A stretch of DNA of 64,000 nt from Allomesorhizobium camelthorni (GTDB lineage: Bacteria > Pseudomonadota > Alphaproteobacteria > Rhizobiales > Rhizobiaceae). The position numbers and the translations under genes were made by a program. Under the pieces are notes generated by a model, which was given only the letters and a program-made list of their open reading frames with translations, made no database searches and was not told the origin of the DNA. The stretch spans positions 17,585 through 81,584 of the forward strand of contig NZ_JAAKZF010000021.1 in the NCBI RefSeq assembly GCF_011045125.1, given 5' to 3'. Shown here piece after piece: positions 25,799 through 33,541 of this stretch; positions within the stretch are counted from its first letter, which is position 1, and each line of letters starts with the position of its first letter.

Positions 25799-26454
25799 TC
25801 TGGGACTGGGCATTCGCCTTCGAAATCATTCCGGTCCTCGCCCGCGCGGCCATCGTAACCATCGAGGCGACGGTGCTTGGCTTCGCGATCGCCGCGTCGC
25901 TGGGTCTCGTGCTGGCCGTGGTCCGCATCGCCGTGCCGTGGACGGGCTGGACGATCTCGGTGCTCGTCGAACTGGTCCGCTCGACGCCTCTGCTCATCCA
26001 GATATTCTTTATCTATTTCGTCTTCCCGAAATTCGGCGTCGTGCTCGACGCCTTCACGGCCGGCGTGCTCGCCATCGGCATCCACTATGCGGCCTATTGC
26101 TCCGAGGTCTACCGCGCCGGCTTCGACAATATCCATCGCGGCCAGTGGGAAGCCTCGATCGCGCTCAATCTCTCGCAATGGACGACCTTCCGCGATATCA
26201 TCATCCCGCAGGTCATCCCGCCGATCGTGCCGGCGCTCGGCAACTATCTCGTAGCGCTGTTCAAGGAGACGCCGCTGCTTTCCGCGATCGCGGTCCTGGA
26301 ACTCATGCAGACCGCCAAGATCATCGGCTCCGAGACGTTCCGCTACACCGAGCCGATCACGCTGGTCGGCCTGTTCTTTCTTGCGATGAGCCTGGTTTCG
26401 GCCGCGCTTATCCGCTCCCTTGAAGGCGTGCTCAACCGGAGGACCATGCGATGA
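25795..26454 (+). CDS. ehuD: Amino-acid-type ABC transporter permease
   Basis: 219 residues from ATG 25795; the longer open frame lies inside the preceding gene. It has the HisQ/HisM traits RSTPLLIQIFFIYFVFPKF, HYAAYCSEVYRAGFDNIHRGQWEASIAL (split EAA loop) and VALFKETPLLSAI. Four-base overlaps on both sides (start with the first permease, stop with the ATPase at 26451) show translational coupling. Confidence 0.85.
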   Translation: MIWDWAFAFEIIPVLARAAIVTIEATVLGFAIAASLGLVLAVVRIAVPWTGWTISVLVELVRSTPLLIQIFFIYFVFPKFGVVLDAFTAGVLAIGIHYAAYCSEVYRAGFDNIHRGQWEASIALNLSQWTTFRDIIIPQVIPPIVPALGNYLVALFKETPLLSAIAVLELMQTAKIIGSETFRYTEPITLVGLFFLAMSLVSAALIRSLEGVLNRRTMR

Positions 26455-27230
26455 CGGAACAACCAATGGTCCGCTTCGAGAACGTCTCGAAACGCTACGG
26501 TGCGCTGACCGTTCTCGACGGGCTCAATCTCGATGTGCCCCGCGGCGAGAAAGTTTCCGTCATCGGCCCGTCCGGCTCGGGCAAGACCACGGTGCTGCGC
26601 ATGCTGATGACGCTCGAGACTATCAACGATGGCGTCATTTGGGTCGAAGGCGAGCCGCTCACGCACATGGAGAGGAACGGCAAGCTGGTACCCGCCGATC
26701 TCGCCCATATCCGCAAGATCCGAGCCAAGATCGGGATGGTGTTCCAGTCGTTCAATCTGTTCCCGCATATGACGGCGATGCAGAACTGCATCGAGGCGCC
26801 GATAACAGTGCTCGGCATGAAACGGGCGGAAGCGGAAGAACGCGCCGCCGAGCTTCTGGACATGGTCGGACTATCACAGAAGAAGGGTCACTATCCCTCC
26901 CAACTCTCCGGCGGCCAGCAGCAGCGCGTTGCGATTGCCAGGGCGCTCGCCATGAGGCCCAAGATCATGCTGTTCGATGAGGTGACGTCGGCGCTCGACC
27001 CCGAACTTGTCGGTGAAGTGCTGGAGGTCATCCGGAAACTCGGCAGGGAACATGACCTGACCATGCTGATGGTTACCCACCAGATGGGCTTCGCCAAGGA
27101 ATTTTCGGATCGCGTCTGCTTCTTCCATGCGGGCAAGATCTGCGAACAGGGTCCGCCAAGCGAACTCTTCGGCGCGCCCAAGAACGAGCGGACACGGCAA
27201 TTCTTGCACGCTGTACTGGAGGCCGGATGA
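26451..27230 (+). CDS. ehuA: Amino-acid-type ABC transporter ATP-binding protein
   Basis: 259 residues. Walker A GPSGSGKTT, Q-loop FQSFNLFPH, signature LSGGQQQR, Walker B IMLFDEVTSALDPE, switch His in VTHQMGFAKE. The insert after Walker A (GEPLTHMERNGKLVPADLAHIRKIRAKI) is a feature of the EhuA subgroup. It lies between the second permease and the GntR gene, each with a four-base overlap, so transporter and regulator are made from one mRNA. Confidence 0.88.
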   Translation: MTEQPMVRFENVSKRYGALTVLDGLNLDVPRGEKVSVIGPSGSGKTTVLRMLMTLETINDGVIWVEGEPLTHMERNGKLVPADLAHIRKIRAKIGMVFQSFNLFPHMTAMQNCIEAPITVLGMKRAEAEERAAELLDMVGLSQKKGHYPSQLSGGQQQRVAIARALAMRPKIMLFDEVTSALDPELVGEVLEVIRKLGREHDLTMLMVTHQMGFAKEFSDRVCFFHAGKICEQGPPSELFGAPKNERTRQFLHAVLEAG

Positions 27231-27958
27231 CGCTTGGAGCGGACGCCGCGATCGTAACGGAGGCTGCTCCCGCGCCGCGCCCGCTTTCGGCGCGGGAACG
27301 GTTCGAGCGAATCTATCGTATTTTGCGCGACCGCATCTGCCTGCTTGACTACCCGCCGGGGAGTCACCTCTCCGAGGAAGAGTTGGCGCAGGAGTTCCAG
27401 ATCAGCCGCACTCCGGTTCGCCGTGTTCTGGCGCGGCTTGAATCCGAAGGTCTGGTTCAGTCCGTCCATGGCGTCGGCACGCTCGTAACCGACGTCGACA
27501 TCGAGGAATTGCAGCAGGTCTACGATCTGCGCCTGGAACTGGCGCTGCTGATCGGCAGGCTTTCGCCGATCCCGCGGACGGCGGCCGATCTCGACCGAAT
27601 TCGGGCGCTCATTGCGCGCTGTGATTCCGACCTCCTCAATCCCGATCAGCGTGCCTTCCTGCGTCTCAACATGGATTTTTTCCACGAGTTGACCGCGATG
27701 ACCGGCAACCAGCCGTTGCGCGAGATCAGCGAGCGCCTGTATTTCCAGGTCGCGCGTGTGGTCCTGAAAATGATGCCGCGGCTAGGTCTTGTGGAAGAGT
27801 TCACCGCGTTCCGCCGCGAAATGGAGGAGGTGCTTGCCGCCGCAGAGATCGGCGACTGGGAATCGATCGGGCATATAAGGCGCGCTCATATCTCAATGAG
27901 CTTCCACCGCATGATGCGCCATTCGAGCAAGCATGAAGAGGCGGACCGGCGGCGCTAG
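27227..27958 (+). CDS. GntR family transcriptional regulator (FadR/FCD subgroup)
   Basis: 243 residues. The N-terminal winged helix has PPGSHLSEEELAQEFQISRTPVRR and LARLESEGLV (residues about 43-85); the C-terminal helical FCD domain includes NMDFFHELTAMTGN, with the His expected to help bind metal or ligand, and IGHIRRAHI near the end. It is co-transcribed with the ehu-like transporter (ATGA overlap at 27227) and is inferred to control the divergent sox/M24 and transporter operons from the intergenic region at 23915-24147. Confidence 0.88.
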   Translation: MTLGADAAIVTEAAPAPRPLSARERFERIYRILRDRICLLDYPPGSHLSEEELAQEFQISRTPVRRVLARLESEGLVQSVHGVGTLVTDVDIEELQQVYDLRLELALLIGRLSPIPRTAADLDRIRALIARCDSDLLNPDQRAFLRLNMDFFHELTAMTGNQPLREISERLYFQVARVVLKMMPRLGLVEEFTAFRREMEEVLAAAEIGDWESIGHIRRAHISMSFHRMMRHSSKHEEADRRR

Positions 27959-28282
27959 TTGGCCTGGCGCGGACCGCAGCCGATGGCGTCACCGCCTTAG
28001 GACGCCGATCTCGGGATTGCTCACCTCAAACGATTTCAATTGTGATGCCGCTTGGGCTCTTCGTGACTGAAACGCATTTCCCCCGATCTGTCAGAGATCA
28101 AGCGGAAGACATGGGATTTCAGGTAGGGTGGAGAGCCTGCCGCCGCATTCCCGCCTCCCGCCGCAATAGCGCCTTGCCGGCTTCACACAACTTTACATTC
28201 GCCCGCAACGGCCGAAACGTTGCGCTCCTAGTCTGGCCCAGCCGCGGCAGAGATGCCGCTTTTAGCTAAAAGGACCAGCATC
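27959..28282. other. Intergenic region before the Spy-like gene
   Basis: 324 bases with no credible gene. It must hold the promoter for the Spy-like gene and perhaps the two-component genes; a TTTACATT element lies at 28191-28198 but no repeated response-regulator box could be established by eye. Confidence 0.5.
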
Positions 28283-28861
28283 ATGGAAACGAACCATCCG
28301 GAACCGGCCGGCCTCTCCGGCGCCCCGCGGAAGAAGAGCTGGGGCAAGCGCATCGCCATAGGCGGCATTGCGATAGCGGCGCTTGCCGGCGTCGGCGTCG
28401 CCGGCGCGCTCAGCCAGGATTACGAGCGCATGCAGCGCTTCGGCATGGGCTGGGGCGACGGCGGACCCGGCATGCACATGCAGGCCAATTTCCGCCACCA
28501 CATGGGTTTTGGCGGCCCGGGTTTTGGCGGGCGCCACTTCGAGCGCATGCTTGAGGAGATCGACGCCACACCCGAGCAGGAAGAGAAGCTGGAGGCGATC
28601 ATGGACAAGCTCCATGACGATGTCCGCCCGATCATGCGCGGCTTCCGCGATACGCGAGACGATGTCGCCAAGCTGCTCGGCGCAGCAACCATCGACCGCG
28701 AGGCGGCGGAGAAGCTGCGGGCCGAGCGTGTTGCGGCGGTCGACGAAGCCTCGCGCAAGCTGACAGCGGCGCTGCTCGACGCCGCCGAGGTGCTGACGGC
28801 CGAGCAGCGCGCGGAACTGGTCGAGCATTTCGAGGATCGCGGCTGGCACCGCCGCTGGTAA
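28283..28861 (+). CDS. Spy/CpxP-like periplasmic protein (heavy-metal sensor/chaperone type)
   Basis: 192 residues from ATG 28283 (AAAAGGA upstream). A single N-terminal membrane anchor or uncleaved signal (GKRIAIGGIAIAALAGVGVAGAL) is followed by a Gly/His/Met-rich stretch (MGWGDGGPGMHMQANFRHHMGF) and then a charged helical region with two LTxxQ-like motifs in degenerate form (ATPEQEEKLEAIMDKLHDDV and LTAEQRAELVEHFEDRGW). Proteins of this family sense or buffer metal and envelope stress and often sit beside a two-component system, as here. The His/Met-rich segment suggests metal binding, which is an inference. Confidence 0.72.
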   Translation: METNHPEPAGLSGAPRKKSWGKRIAIGGIAIAALAGVGVAGALSQDYERMQRFGMGWGDGGPGMHMQANFRHHMGFGGPGFGGRHFERMLEEIDATPEQEEKLEAIMDKLHDDVRPIMRGFRDTRDDVAKLLGAATIDREAAEKLRAERVAAVDEASRKLTAALLDAAEVLTAEQRAELVEHFEDRGWHRRW

Positions 28862-28904
28862 GCTCTGTACCGGCGCAGTTTCGAATCGGAGCGAATAAAC
28901 GGAC

Positions 28905-29606
28905 ATGGCGGACCAGGTTCTCATCGTCGACGACGACAGGCGCCTGTCCGCCATGCTCGCGGAATATCTGACGGGCAACGGCTTTCGTGTGCAAGCGGCG
29001 GAGACGGCGGGCGCAGGCATTGCCGAGGTCGCACGGCTGTCGCCTGATGCCGTGGTTCTCGACGTGATGCTGCCCGACATGGACGGCTTCGAGGCGCTCA
29101 AGCGTATCCGCGCGAGCTCCGATGTGCCGGTGCTGATGCTGACGGCGCGAGGCGACGAGACTGACCGCATCGTGGGGCTGGAGATCGGCGCCGACGATTA
29201 TCTGCCGAAACCGTTCAATCCGCGGGAATTGCTGGCGCGGCTGAAGGCGATCCTGCGCCGCCGCAACGCCGGCGCGAACGCCTCCCCGCGCATTCTGCGC
29301 TTCGGACAGCTGGAGATCGACCCTTCGTCGCGCTCGGCCCGCGTCGACGGGCGCGATTGCCCGATGACCAGCTACCAGTTCGACCTGCTGGTGGCGCTTG
29401 CCGAAAATGCCGGACGCACGCTGTCGCGCGAACAACTCATGGACATGGTCAAGGGCGAAGAACTGGAAGCCTTCGACCGGTCGATAGATGTGCATGTCTC
29501 GCGCATCCGCGCCGCGATCGAGACTGATCCGAAACATCCTCGCCGCATCATCACCGTGCGCGGCGCAGGCTATGTCTTTGCCCGTTTTCAGGACGGTGAC
29601 AGATAG
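28905..29606 (+). CDS. OmpR family response regulator
   Basis: 233 residues. The receiver domain begins VLIVDDDRRLS, with the phosphoacceptor Asp in AVVLDVMLPDMDG and the conserved Lys in DYLPKPFNPREL; the C-terminal winged helix has SYQFDLLVALAENAGRTLSREQL and DRSIDVHVSRIRAAI, and ends TVRGAGYVF. It lies 43 bases after the Spy-like gene and 3 before the kinase gene. The arrangement resembles cpxPRA; the product probably activates the Spy-like gene upstream. Confidence 0.93.
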   Translation: MADQVLIVDDDRRLSAMLAEYLTGNGFRVQAAETAGAGIAEVARLSPDAVVLDVMLPDMDGFEALKRIRASSDVPVLMLTARGDETDRIVGLEIGADDYLPKPFNPRELLARLKAILRRRNAGANASPRILRFGQLEIDPSSRSARVDGRDCPMTSYQFDLLVALAENAGRTLSREQLMDMVKGEELEAFDRSIDVHVSRIRAAIETDPKHPRRIITVRGAGYVFARFQDGDR

Positions 29607-29609
29607 GCC

Positions 29610-30854
29610 ATGCTCAACAGCCTTTTCGTCAAGATCTATCTCACCGTGCTGGCCAGCCTCGCGGTCGTGGCTATCGCAAGCGGGGTCTTCGTGCGCATGG
29701 GCATGGAACGCGAACATGCCGGCTGGAGCGGCCGGCGCGACGCCTTCATCGCGGCGATGCTGCCGGCGGATTCCGACCCCGCTATGCTGCAGGCGACGGT
29801 GCAGCGCCTCTCCGCCGCCTTCGATGCCGACATCTCCGTCTACGGCCCCCAAGGCCGGCTGCTTGCAGCGGCCGGCCGCCCGGTCCCCCAGGACGAGATC
29901 GGATTCCGGCGCAGGATGCACCCTGGCGGGCATCACCTGCTGGTCAGTCGGCTGCCGGACGGAAGGGTGGTCGCGGCGCGGATGAGAATGCCATTCGGCC
30001 CGGTCGGTCGCACCCCCCTTGCCTATCTCGCGCTGATCGCCGCGGCGATAGGGCTTGCCGCCTTTCCGGTCGTACGCCACCTCACGCGCCGCCTTGAAGC
30101 GTTGCGCCAGGGCGTGGATCGCTGGGGCGAGGGCGCTCTCGACACGCGCGTCGCCGTGAGAGGCAAGGACGAGGTGGCGGCGGTGGCGGCGAGCTTCAAC
30201 CGCGCCGCCGAGCAGATCGAGCAGCTGCTTGCCGCGCACCGGTCGTTGCTTGCCAATGCCAGCCACGAGTTGCGCTCGCCGCTCGCGCGCTTGCGCATGG
30301 CGATCGACCTCGATGCAGCCGGACAAAGCGGCCTGGTGCGAGACGAGATCGTGCGCGACCTCGCCGAGCTCGACGCGCTGGTAGAGGAGATCCTGCTAGC
30401 CAGCCGGCTTGACCATATCGAGAAGCTTGAACGGATGGAGCCGGTGGATCTGCTGGCGCTCACGGCCGAGGAAGGTGCGCGCTCCGGCGTCGACGTCTCC
30501 GGCGAACCCGGCGTGGTGTCGGGCGACCCGAAGCTGCTCACGCGGCTGGCTCGCAATCTCATGCAGAACGCGCAGAGACATGGCAGCCCGCCGGTTAGCG
30601 CGCATGTGGGGGCCGAAGGCGGCACGGTGGTGCTCAAGGTGTGCGATCACGGGCCTGGCCTGCCGGAAGGAACCGGCGAGCGCGTCTTCGAGCCGTTCTT
30701 CCGGCCACAGGGCCGCAGCGAGACGGCCGGCGGCTGGGGTCTCGGCCTGTCGCTGGTGCGCCAGATCGCTTTGCATCACGGCGCAACCGTGCACCATGAA
30801 TCGCCATCCGACGGCGGCGCCTGCTTCGTCGTCACGTTTCCAGCCACATCTTGA
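29610..30854 (+). CDS. Sensor histidine kinase (HAMP, HisKA, HATPase)
   Basis: 414 residues. There is an N-terminal membrane helix (VKIYLTVLASLAVVAIASGVFV), a periplasmic sensor of about 110 residues, a second membrane helix (TPLAYLALIAAAIGLAAFPVV), a HAMP linker, the H-box ANASHELRSPLARLR, and the ATPase N-box LARNLMQNAQRHG with G-boxes VCDHGPGLPEG and GGWGLGLSLV. It is the partner of the response regulator just upstream and faces the same compartment as the Spy-like protein. Confidence 0.92.
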   Translation: MLNSLFVKIYLTVLASLAVVAIASGVFVRMGMEREHAGWSGRRDAFIAAMLPADSDPAMLQATVQRLSAAFDADISVYGPQGRLLAAAGRPVPQDEIGFRRRMHPGGHHLLVSRLPDGRVVAARMRMPFGPVGRTPLAYLALIAAAIGLAAFPVVRHLTRRLEALRQGVDRWGEGALDTRVAVRGKDEVAAVAASFNRAAEQIEQLLAAHRSLLANASHELRSPLARLRMAIDLDAAGQSGLVRDEIVRDLAELDALVEEILLASRLDHIEKLERMEPVDLLALTAEEGARSGVDVSGEPGVVSGDPKLLTRLARNLMQNAQRHGSPPVSAHVGAEGGTVVLKVCDHGPGLPEGTGERVFEPFFRPQGRSETAGGWGLGLSLVRQIALHHGATVHHESPSDGGACFVVTFPATS

Positions 30855-31193
30855 TACGGCGGGCACATACCCATGTGAAAGCTGCCCCAAGCGGGACGGG
30901 AGGATGATGAACGCACGAATCCTCAACTGCGAGATTATCGAACCAGGCTGGACGACGCGCGTCTATGGCGGCGAGCTGACGCGTCGCGTAAGAGCGAGCG
31001 CATGCTGCCAGCTGGATCCGAAACAATACGGCACGCACTCAATGAGGCGGACCAAGGCGTCGCAAATCTACAAGAAGACGGGCAATATCGTCGAAAATCA
31101 ATTGACACCCTCGACACGGAGAAAAATTAGCCCGGTCGCAATCCGCTCGGGCGTGGAATAAGCTGCTTAAGCGGCAAAGACGGGGAGGAACTG
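30855..31193. other. Island border region with recombinase remnant
   Basis: 339 bases without an intact gene, between the kinase gene and aioX. Besides the recombinase remnant (30970-31101) it holds TTGACA at 31102-31107, a possible -35 for aioX, followed by only weak -10 candidates. Confidence 0.5.
30970..31101 (+). pseudogene. Remnant of a tyrosine recombinase/phage integrase C-terminus
   Basis: In one forward frame the translation reads PKQYGTHSMRRTKASQIYKK followed by TGN (31018-31086). HSMRRTK with a preceding YGTH is the hallmark of the conserved His-x-x-Arg box of a group of small XerC/D-like integrases. Upstream residues are only weakly similar, and the part that should carry the catalytic Tyr and the LLGHTK motif is gone, replaced by unrelated sequence. 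It is a decayed fragment at the left edge of the arsenite-oxidation genes and suggests the island entered, or was rearranged, by integrase-mediated events. Confidence 0.65.
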
Positions 31194-32090
31194 ATGGTGC
31201 GTTGCGGCTCGCACGGTGTGGGTATCGGCCGACTGTCCCGTCGTGACTTCTCGAAATTGGCGTTGGCCAGCGCGGTCGCGCTCGCTTTGCCGAGGCTCGC
31301 ACGCGCACAGGACGAACCCTTCAAGTTCGGCCTGACGCCTGTTTTCCTATCAAGCGACCTGGAGTTGCTCAGTCACCTGCGCAGCTATCTCGTTTCGAGG
31401 ATAGGCGGTGCGGTCGAACTGGTCACGCGGCGCACCTATCAGGAGATCACGGCGCTGCTTGTTTCGGGGCAGATCCACGGCGCATGGATTTGCGGCTATC
31501 CCTATGTCCAGTTCAAGGCCGACCTCGACCTCGTCGCCACGCCTGTCTGGCACGGCAAGCCGCTTTACCAATCTTACCTGATCGCCGCCTCAAACCGACC
31601 GGTCGACGACTGGACCGGGCTTAAGGGTGATATTCACGCTTTTTCCGATCCGGATTCCAATTCCGGGTTCCTGGTGACGCGGGCGCTGCTTGCCGAAAAC
31701 CAGCTTCGAACCAACCAATTCTTCTCGCGCAATTTCTACACCTACGGCCACCGCAACGTGATCAGGGCGGTTGCGTCCGGCCTCGCTCAGTCTGGAAGCG
31801 TGGACGGCTATGTCTGGGAGGTGATGCGCGAGATCGAGCCGGAGTTGGTGAACCGGACCATGATCGTGCGGAAATCGGAGTGGCTGGGATTTCCTCCGGT
31901 CGCCTCCCCGAAATCATCGGCTGGCGACCCAAGGATTGCCGCGCTCCGGGACGCACTGGTCTCGATGTTCGACGATCCGGAAGGCAGAAAGGTGCTCGAC
32001 ATGCTGCGCCTCGACGGCTTCGCCGTCACGCCACCGGAGATTTTCGATACCATCGCCGCCAAGGTCGAAACGGTGAGGCAGTTCGGATGA
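31194..32090 (+). CDS. aioX: Arsenite-sensing periplasmic binding protein AioX
   Basis: 298 residues, a PhnD-like (phosphate/phosphonate-type) binding protein. The N-terminus has a twin-arginine signal (SRRDFSKLALASAVALALP, cleavage near ARA-QDE). Cys100 in GAWICGYPY is at the position corresponding to the As(III)-binding cysteine known for AioX. GGGAGGA lies six bases before ATG 31194. The stop overlaps the start of aioS. AioX binds arsenite and triggers the AioS kinase; here it belongs to an unbroken aioXSRBA run, which makes the assignment firm despite the generic fold. Confidence 0.92.
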   Translation: MVRCGSHGVGIGRLSRRDFSKLALASAVALALPRLARAQDEPFKFGLTPVFLSSDLELLSHLRSYLVSRIGGAVELVTRRTYQEITALLVSGQIHGAWICGYPYVQFKADLDLVATPVWHGKPLYQSYLIAASNRPVDDWTGLKGDIHAFSDPDSNSGFLVTRALLAENQLRTNQFFSRNFYTYGHRNVIRAVASGLAQSGSVDGYVWEVMREIEPELVNRTMIVRKSEWLGFPPVASPKSSAGDPRIAALRDALVSMFDDPEGRKVLDMLRLDGFAVTPPEIFDTIAAKVETVRQFG

Positions 32091-33541
32091 GCCCGTTCCG
32101 CTGGCAGGCGATCCCGCTCTCCTTCCGAGTCCCTGCCATCGTTGCCCTGCTGATGGTGGTGATCAGCGCAGCCATCTCCGAGAGGGTCCTCGACCGTCTG
32201 TCGCGCACCCAGGAAAGTTATCTCGACGGACTGGCAGGGACTTATCTGGACGGTCTGTCTTCGTCAGTGTTGCCCGCTGTGCTACGCGGAGATGTATGGG
32301 AAGTCTTCGACGCGCTCGACCGCTCCTCGTCCGTATATGAGTCCCTAGTACCGATCGAAACAGTTGTCACCGGCTCGGACGGGCGCGTGCTTGCTGCGAC
32401 CGATCCCGACAAGATCAAGGCATATTCAGAACTCTCTGTCGAATACGCATCGCGATACGGTGCTGAGACCGTGACGATTGACGAAGACAGGAAGACAGGA
32501 TTCGCACGCCGCGAACTCGTCTATCAAGGCCAGCCAATCGGTGCGATCCACGCGACGTTCGACGTATCGCACCTGTTTGCCGAGCGGCGCGAAGTCCTGG
32601 TCACGCTCCTGGTGACGAACGCGATCGTTGCCGGTCTTTTCGCATTTGGCGGCTTCTTGCTTGTCCATCGCATGATCGGTCCGATCCGCGTGCTGGAGAG
32701 CCATATGCGCTCGGCGGTTCACGGCGCGACCGAGCCAATATCGCCGGGTGAGATACCGCCAGGCGATGGCGAGGTCGCGAGCCTTTTTCATGGCTACAAT
32801 ACGCTCGTGTATGCCGAGCGCGATCGCGCGAACCTTGCTATGCGCCTTGCCGAAGAGGAGAAGCTGTCGAGCCTCGGGAGACTTGCTTCCGGCATGGCGC
32901 ACGAGATCAACAACCCGCTCGGCGGCCTGTTCAACGCCATCGACACGTTGAAGAACCACGGGCAGACACCCGGGGTCCGAGACACGTCCATCAGCCTGAT
33001 CGAGCGCGGGCTAGCCGGCATCCGCGACGTTGTCGAGGCGGCGCTTGCCACTTACCGCCCGGAGCGCTCGCGGCGTCCCCTCACGGCCGACGATTTCGAC
33101 GATGTCCGGTTGCTGCTCAAGCCCGAACTGCGCCGCAAGCGACAGCAGCTCAAGTGGGACATCTTGTGGGACGGCGCGCGTGAGTTCCCTGTAAGGGGCG
33201 GCCCGGTGCGTCAGGCGGTGCTTAACCTCCTTCTCAACGCGGCGGCTGTCACACCCGAAGCAGGCGTCGTTTCGTTGCGGGCAAAGGGCGCAGGAAGAAG
33301 TCTTACAATCGAAATCGGCGACCAGGGTCCGGGGATGCCGCAGGAAATTGCGGGCATACTCGTCGACCGGGATCCTGGCCCCGCGGTGCGCGCCGGACGC
33401 GGCCTCGGTCTCTGGATGGTCAGACGCGTGGTTGACGAACTCGGCGGAAGTGCCAGTATCGCACCCAAGAACGACGGAGGGACGGCGGTGACGCTGGAAA
33501 TTCCCTTCGACAGGGAGGATGCCGAAGCCGATGCTGCCTGA
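32087..33541 (+). CDS. aioS: Sensor histidine kinase AioS
   Basis: 484 residues from ATG 32087, overlapping aioX by ATGA. A first membrane helix (FRVPAIVALLMVVISAAIS), a periplasmic domain of about 150 residues, a second helix (VTLLVTNAIVAGLFAFGGFLLV), then HAMP-like linker and the H-box LASGMAHEINNPLGG with the phosphorylated His near residue 272. The ATPase domain has VLNLLLNAAAVTPEAG, GDQGPGMP and GRGLGLWMVRRVV. It receives the AioX-arsenite signal in the periplasm and phosphorylates AioR. It overlaps aioR by 11 bases. Confidence 0.92.
   Translation: MSPFRWQAIPLSFRVPAIVALLMVVISAAISERVLDRLSRTQESYLDGLAGTYLDGLSSSVLPAVLRGDVWEVFDALDRSSSVYESLVPIETVVTGSDGRVLAATDPDKIKAYSELSVEYASRYGAETVTIDEDRKTGFARRELVYQGQPIGAIHATFDVSHLFAERREVLVTLLVTNAIVAGLFAFGGFLLVHRMIGPIRVLESHMRSAVHGATEPISPGEIPPGDGEVASLFHGYNTLVYAERDRANLAMRLAEEEKLSSLGRLASGMAHEINNPLGGLFNAIDTLKNHGQTPGVRDTSISLIERGLAGIRDVVEAALATYRPERSRRPLTADDFDDVRLLLKPELRRKRQQLKWDILWDGAREFPVRGGPVRQAVLNLLLNAAAVTPEAGVVSLRAKGAGRSLTIEIGDQGPGMPQEIAGILVDRDPGPAVRAGRGLGLWMVRRVVDELGGSASIAPKNDGGTAVTLEIPFDREDAEADAA

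Noticed and set aside
31102..31130. TTGACA as a firm aioX promoter
   Set aside because: No -10 better than AATTAG or AAAATT at acceptable spacing; noted as a possibility only.
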